From Mycobacterium sp. (GTDB lineage: Bacteria; Actinomycetota; Actinomycetes; Mycobacteriales; Mycobacteriaceae), in the NCBI GenBank assembly GCA_018401645.1, contig JAGYKK010000013.1, forward strand, positions 16,410-80,409: a stretch of DNA of 64,000 nucleotides, in the 5' to 3' direction. A model generated the notes under the pieces. It worked only from the letters and a program-made list of their open reading frames with translations, was not told the origin of the DNA and searched no databases. Numbering within the stretch: the stretch's first letter is position 1; each line of letters begins with the position of its first letter. The position numbers and the translations under genes were made by a program. Below are positions 57,585-64,000 of this stretch, one piece after another.

Positions 57585-59798
57585 ATGACTAACCAGGTCA
57601 CGACCGATCGGGTCGCCGTCGGCAACCTGCGGGTGTCGCGGGTGCTCTACGACTTCATCACCGACGAGGCCCTTCCCGGCAGTGGGGTCACCCCGGAGTG
57701 CTTCTGGTCGGGAGTGGACAAGGTGGTCGCGGATCTGACGCCCCGCAACACCGAACTGCTGGCCCGCCGCGACGCCCTGCAGACGCAGATCGACACCTGG
57801 CACCGCCAACGGGTCATCGGCGGTTTCGACGCGGCGCAGTACCGCCGGTTCCTGACCGATATCGGATATTTGCTGCCCGAACCGGAGAACTTCACCATCT
57901 CCACCACCGGCGTGGACGCCGAGATCACCTCGACTGCAGGCCCGCAACTGGTGGTGCCGATTCTCAACGCGCGCTTCGCACTCAACGCCGCCAATGCGCG
58001 CTGGGGATCGCTGTACGACGCCCTCTACGGCACCGATGTCATCGGCGACGAAGGCGGCGCGCAGGCCGGTTCGCGCTACAACCCGGTGCGCGGCGAAAAG
58101 GTCATCGGCTACGCCAAGCGCTTCCTGGACGACGTGGTGCCCCTGAGTTCGGGTAGCTACCGCGCGATCACCCGGTTCCTCGTTGCCGATGGCGAACTCG
58201 AGGTCGCACTGGCTGACGGCGACGTCACCGGTTTGGCCGACCCGACGCAGTTCGCCGGTTACACCGGCGATCCGGGTGCACCTGGATCGGTGCTGCTGGC
58301 CAACCACGGCCTGCACATCGAGATCATGATCGACCGCGATTCCCCGATCGGATCGACCGATCCGGCCGGCGTCGCCGATGTGGTAATGGAATCCGCCATC
58401 ACCACGATCATGGACTTCGAGGATTCGGTGACCACCGTCGATGCGCAGGACAAGGTGCTGGGCTATCGCAACTGGCTCGGCCTGAACCGAGGCGATCTGA
58501 CCGAGGACGTCAGCAAGGGCGGGAAGACCTTTACCCGGACCCTGTCCGGGGATCGCACCTACCGGGCTCCGGACGGCTCAGATCTGACGTTGCCCGGGCG
58601 CAGCCTGCTGTTCGTTCGCAACGTCGGCCACCTGATGACCAACGACGCCATCACCGATGCGGACGGCAACGAGGTCTACGAGGGCATTCAGGACGCGTTG
58701 TTCACCAGCCTGATCGCCATGCACGGCCTTGCCGGCGGCGGCGGAAACGGACCGCTGCAGAACAGCCGCACCGGCTCGATTTACATCGTCAAGCCCAAGA
58801 TGCACGGTCCGGAGGAAGTCGCGTTCACCGCGGAGTTGTTCGGTCGTGTCGAGGACGTGCTGGGCCTTCCCGCCAACACCCTCAAAGTCGGGATCATGGA
58901 CGAGGAGCGCCGAACCTCGGCGAACCTCACGGCGTGTGTGCGGGCGGCCGCCGACCGGATCGCGTTCATCAACACCGGGTTCCTGGACCGCACCGGCGAT
59001 GAGATCCACACCTCGATGGAGGCCGGCCCGATGATCCGCAAGTCCGCGATGAAGACCCAACCCTGGATCTTGGCGTACGAGGATCGCAACGTCGACGTCG
59101 GACTGGCGACCGGCTTCTCCGGCCGAGCCCAGATCGGCAAGGGCATGTGGGCGATGACCGACCTGATGGCCGACATGGTGGAGCAGAAGATCGCCCAGCC
59201 CCGCGCCGGTGCCACCACGGCCTGGGTGCCCTCGCCCACCGCCGCCACGCTGCACGCCATGCATTACCACTACGTCGACGTCTACCGGGTGCATGCCGAA
59301 CTGGCCGGTCGGAAGCGCACCACCGTCGAATCGCTGTTGACCCTGCCACTGGCGAAAAGTGGGCTGGACTGGTCCCCGGCGGAGATCCGCGAAGAGGTCG
59401 ACAACAACTGTCAGTCGATCCTCGGGTACGTGGTGCGCTGGGTCGAAGCCGGCGTGGGTTGCTCGAAGGTGCCCGACATTCACAATGTGGCGTTGATGGA
59501 AGACCGGGCCACCCTGCGGATCTCCAGTCAGCTGCTGGCCAACTGGCTTCGCCACGGCGTGATCACCGCCTCCGACGTGACAGCGAGTCTGCGCCGGATG
59601 GCGGTGGTGGTCGACGAGCAGAACGCCTCAGATCCGCTGTACCGTCCAATGGCACCGGATCCGCAGGCCAGCGTCGCCTTCCAGGCGGCCGAGGAGTTGA
59701 TCCTCTCCGGAGCCGCGCAACCCAGCGGCTACACCGAGCCGATCCTGCATCGGCGCCGCCGGGAGTACAAGGCCCGCGCTGCGCAGGTGAACTCCTAG
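57585..59798 (+). CDS. glcB: malate synthase G
   Basis: A protein of 737 residues (741 in M. tuberculosis Rv1837c); GAGGGAGGA precedes ATG 57585 by 4-5 nt. Family motifs: GWGDV-equivalent [42 protein letters not shown] with catalytic acidic residues, and [14 protein letters not shown]. Condenses glyoxylate with acetyl-CoA to malate in the glyoxylate shunt. Frame fully intact. The next gene starts immediately after its stop (59799), so the two are coupled. Confidence 0.93.
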   Translation: MTNQVTTDRVAVGNLRVSRVLYDFITDEALPGSGVTPECFWSGVDKVVADLTPRNTELLARRDALQTQIDTWHRQRVIGGFDAAQYRRFLTDIGYLLPEPENFTISTTGVDAEITSTAGPQLVVPILNARFALNAANARWGSLYDALYGTDVIGDEGGAQAGSRYNPVRGEKVIGYAKRFLDDVVPLSSGSYRAITRFLVADGELEVALADGDVTGLADPTQFAGYTGDPGAPGSVLLANHGLHIEIMIDRDSPIGSTDPAGVADVVMESAITTIMDFEDSVTTVDAQDKVLGYRNWLGLNRGDLTEDVSKGGKTFTRTLSGDRTYRAPDGSDLTLPGRSLLFVRNVGHLMTNDAITDADGNEVYEGIQDALFTSLIAMHGLAGGGGNGPLQNSRTGSIYIVKPKMHGPEEVAFTAELFGRVEDVLGLPANTLKVGIMDEERRTSANLTACVRAAADRIAFINTGFLDRTGDEIHTSMEAGPMIRKSAMKTQPWILAYEDRNVDVGLATGFSGRAQIGKGMWAMTDLMADMVEQKIAQPRAGATTAWVPSPTAATLHAMHYHYVDVYRVHAELAGRKRTTVESLLTLPLAKSGLDWSPAEIREEVDNNCQSILGYVVRWVEAGVGCSKVPDIHNVALMEDRATLRISSQLLANWLRHGVITASDVTASLRRMAVVVDEQNASDPLYRPMAPDPQASVAFQAAEELILSGAAQPSGYTEPILHRRRREYKARAAQVNS

Positions 59799-61588
59799 AT
59801 GGGCCGGCACAGCCTTCCCGAACCGGGAGAATCCTTCGGCAACGCCCCCGACGGTGATCGTCAGCACCGGCGTCGACGCCTTGACACCACCCGACGCGGC
59901 GTGAGCCCCGGGGTGATCGCCGCACTGGTGGCCCTCGCGGTGCTCATCGGCGGGGTCATCGCGTGGCAGTCCTTCTCGGACGCGATGTCGCAGCGCTCCC
60001 AGGACGCCGCCCGCAAGTGCGTGCAGGGCACCGCCACCGTGGCGGTGGTCGCCGATCCGGCCATCGCGGACAGCGTCGCCGCGATCGCCGAGACGTACAA
60101 CGCCGACGCCAAACCGTCGGGGACATCTGCGTCGATATGGCTGTCACACCGGCGACCTCCGATGCCGTGATCGCCGGTTTGTCCGGCACCTGGCCGGCTG
60201 AACTCGGTGAGCGCCCGGCACTGTGGATTCCCGCCAGTTCGATGTCCGCGGCCCGGTTGCAGGCGGTTGCCAGCGAGGAGATCGTCAGCGACGTCCGATC
60301 TCTGATCACCTCGCCGGTGGTGCTGGCGGTGCGCCCGCAACTCGCGGAATCGCTCGGGCAGCGGGAATGGCCTGCACTGCCGGAACTGCAAACCAACCCG
60401 ACCGCACTGGAGGCGTTGAACCTGCCCGGCTGGGGCTCGCTGCGCTTGGCGCTGCCGGTTGGTGGTGCCTCAGATGCCGCCTACCTGGTGGCCGAGGCGG
60501 TCGCTGCGACGACGACTCCGGCCGGAGCGCCGCCCACCGCCGGACTGGGGGCGGTCAGCGCCCTGCTGGGCAACCAGCCCCGACTGGGCGACAACTCCGC
60601 CGACCAGGCGTGGAACTCCCTGATGGCATCGGCGGATCCGGCCACCGCCCCGGTGCACGCCGTTGCAATGACCGAACAGCAGCTGTTCAGCCGGGTCTCG
60701 GGGCTCCAGGGCGCTAAAGACACTGTTGCGCAATGGATTCCGAGTGGTCCGACGGCTCTGGCTGACTACCCGACGGTGCTGCTGTCAGACCCCGCGATGT
60801 CGGAGGAACAGATCAGTGCCGCCAGCGAGTTCGCCCGATTCATGGGCACGCCCGAACAACTCGGCACCTTCGCCAAGGCCGGATTCCGGGTACCCGGAAT
60901 CAACCCGCCGGCAGGCGACGTGGTGAGTTTCCCGGCACTGACCCCGGCACTGGCGAACGGCGACGAGGCAATGCGGGCAGCAGTGGCGACCGCGGTATCT
61001 CCGGTGCCCGGTGCAGCCACCACCGTGGTGCTCAGCCAGAGCCTGGCCGGCGACGAGAACGGTCAGTCGCGACTGGCCAACGTGGCTGACGCTCTGAGCA
61101 ACCGGGTCCGCGCGCTGCCGCCCAATGCCGTCGTCGGGCTGTGGACGTTCGACGGTGCCGACAGTCGTCCGGTTGTCACGACCGGAGCGCTGTCCGAGGA
61201 TCTTGCCGGTGAGCCGCGGTCGGCCGCGTTGAGCGCAACCCTGGCCGGGCTGACACCCACCGGTGGCGGTGAAGTGTCCTTCACCACACTGCGGCGGGCC
61301 TATTCCGAGGCGCTCGCCAACTACCGCCCAGGACAGCCGAATTCAGTCCTGGTCATCACTGCGGGCCCACACACCGATCGCACGCTGGACGGGACGGGCC
61401 TGCAGAACTTCATCGCCGGTGCCATCGACCCCAGCCGGCCGGTGGCGATCAACGTCATCGACTTCGGCGCCGACCCCGACCGGCCGGTCTGGGAAGCGGT
61501 GAGTCAACTCTCCGGCGGCAGCTATCAGGAGATCGCCACCTCCGAGTCCCCCGACCTGGTCGCTGCGATCGCCCGGATGCTGTCCTAG
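59799..61588 (+). pseudogene. membrane-anchored VWA-like protein (Rv1836c-like), one frameshift
   Basis: Starts at ATG 59799, directly after the glcB stop. A short basic cytoplasmic N terminus is followed by TM about 37-57 (VIAALVALAVLIGGVIAW). An extracytoplasmic solute-binding-like region follows, and a C-terminal von Willebrand A-like domain starts at TTVVLSQSLAGDENGQSRL (MIDAS-type DxSxS replaced by SQSLA, so metal binding is doubtful) and ends ESPDLVAAIARMLS. One frame change near 60112-60120 (NADAK to TVGDICVDMAV). Repaired length about 596 residues, somewhat shorter than Rv1836c. Function unknown. Confidence 0.72.
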
Positions 61589-61595
61589 CCGGCCT

Positions 61596-64000
<2,405 letters not shown>

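Noticed and set aside
57357..58316. 319-residue antisense frame over glcB
   Set aside because: A shadow of glcB with an Arg/Gly/His-rich composition.

Overview
The window comes from a high-GC mycobacterium (Mycobacterium sensu lato, probably an environmental or rapidly growing type). The evidence is the set of recognisable mycobacterial genes: glcB, gcvB, guaB1, gnd1, ndh, the blaI/blaR pair, apa, modC, an antigen 85C-type mycolyltransferase, LdtA, FdxA, secreted chorismate mutase, GlnA3, and the P450s CYP124, CYP125-like and CYP140. From left to right the order follows M. tuberculosis Rv1901 down to Rv1832, so the window is essentially that block in inverted orientation. It contains insertions (cyp125, ldtA, fdxA, cyp124, a GH2 gene, a cyclase/channel pair, fbpC, an aldehyde dehydrogenase, a prrB-like kinase). 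Expected genes that are missing include modA, Rv1855c, the urease cluster, and PE_PGRS34/vapBC13.

Layout. 0-10 kb: methyltransferase, broken GGDEF protein, cinA with a GNAT protein carrying a GyrA-like segment, broken GH2 glycosidase, DMT permease and HAD hydrolase joined by a proline-rich stretch, FabG3-like SDR, DHDPR-like reductase. 10-20 kb: nitronate monooxygenase under a KstR-like site, small secreted proteins, CYP125-like P450, two Ddn-type nitroreductase-fold proteins, LdtA, FdxA with a DosR-like box, PepA-like protease, chorismate mutase, two SRPBCC proteins. 20-30 kb: cyp124, cyp140, N-acyl-D-amino-acid-deacylase-like amidohydrolase, SnoaL-like protein, Rv1879-like amidohydrolase with glnA3, then a small lipid/aromatic catabolism group (CMD, EchA, EthD, hotdog). 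30-42 kb: GH13 enzyme, class III cyclase coupled to a cNMP-domain MscS channel, fbpC, and a minus-strand operon CoA-transferase, aldehyde dehydrogenase, thiolase-like. 42-50 kb: CPBP protease, YeaQ-like protein, apa, modC, modB, SDR, ndh, orphan PrrB-like kinase, thioesterase. 50-64 kb: blaI, blaR-like, gnd1, guaB1, two CNNM/CBS proteins, glcB, Rv1836c-like protein, gcvB (cut by the right edge).

About 15 genes carry one or more frameshifts yet read as well-conserved proteins once the frame is corrected, with few in-frame stops. They are clustered (GGDEF, GH2, CoA-transferase, modB, apa and SDR have several each), while 50.5-59.8 kb is clean. This could be a low-quality assembly or recent gene decay, and the sequence alone cannot decide. 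These genes are entered as single spanning loci of type pseudogene.

Functionally the window combines steroid and branched-lipid oxidation (P450s, FdxA, FabG3-like, EchA, CoA-transferase/thiolase), envelope biogenesis (FbpC, LdtA, Apa, PepA-like), central carbon and purine metabolism (GlcB, GcvB, Gnd1, GuaB1) and signalling (cyclase/channel, PrrB-like, BlaI/BlaR). Regulatory signals that can be argued for are a KstR-like operator, a DosR-like box, a BlaI-like operator, several leaderless -10 elements and four hairpins. No tRNA, rRNA, CRISPR array or insertion sequence was recognised.
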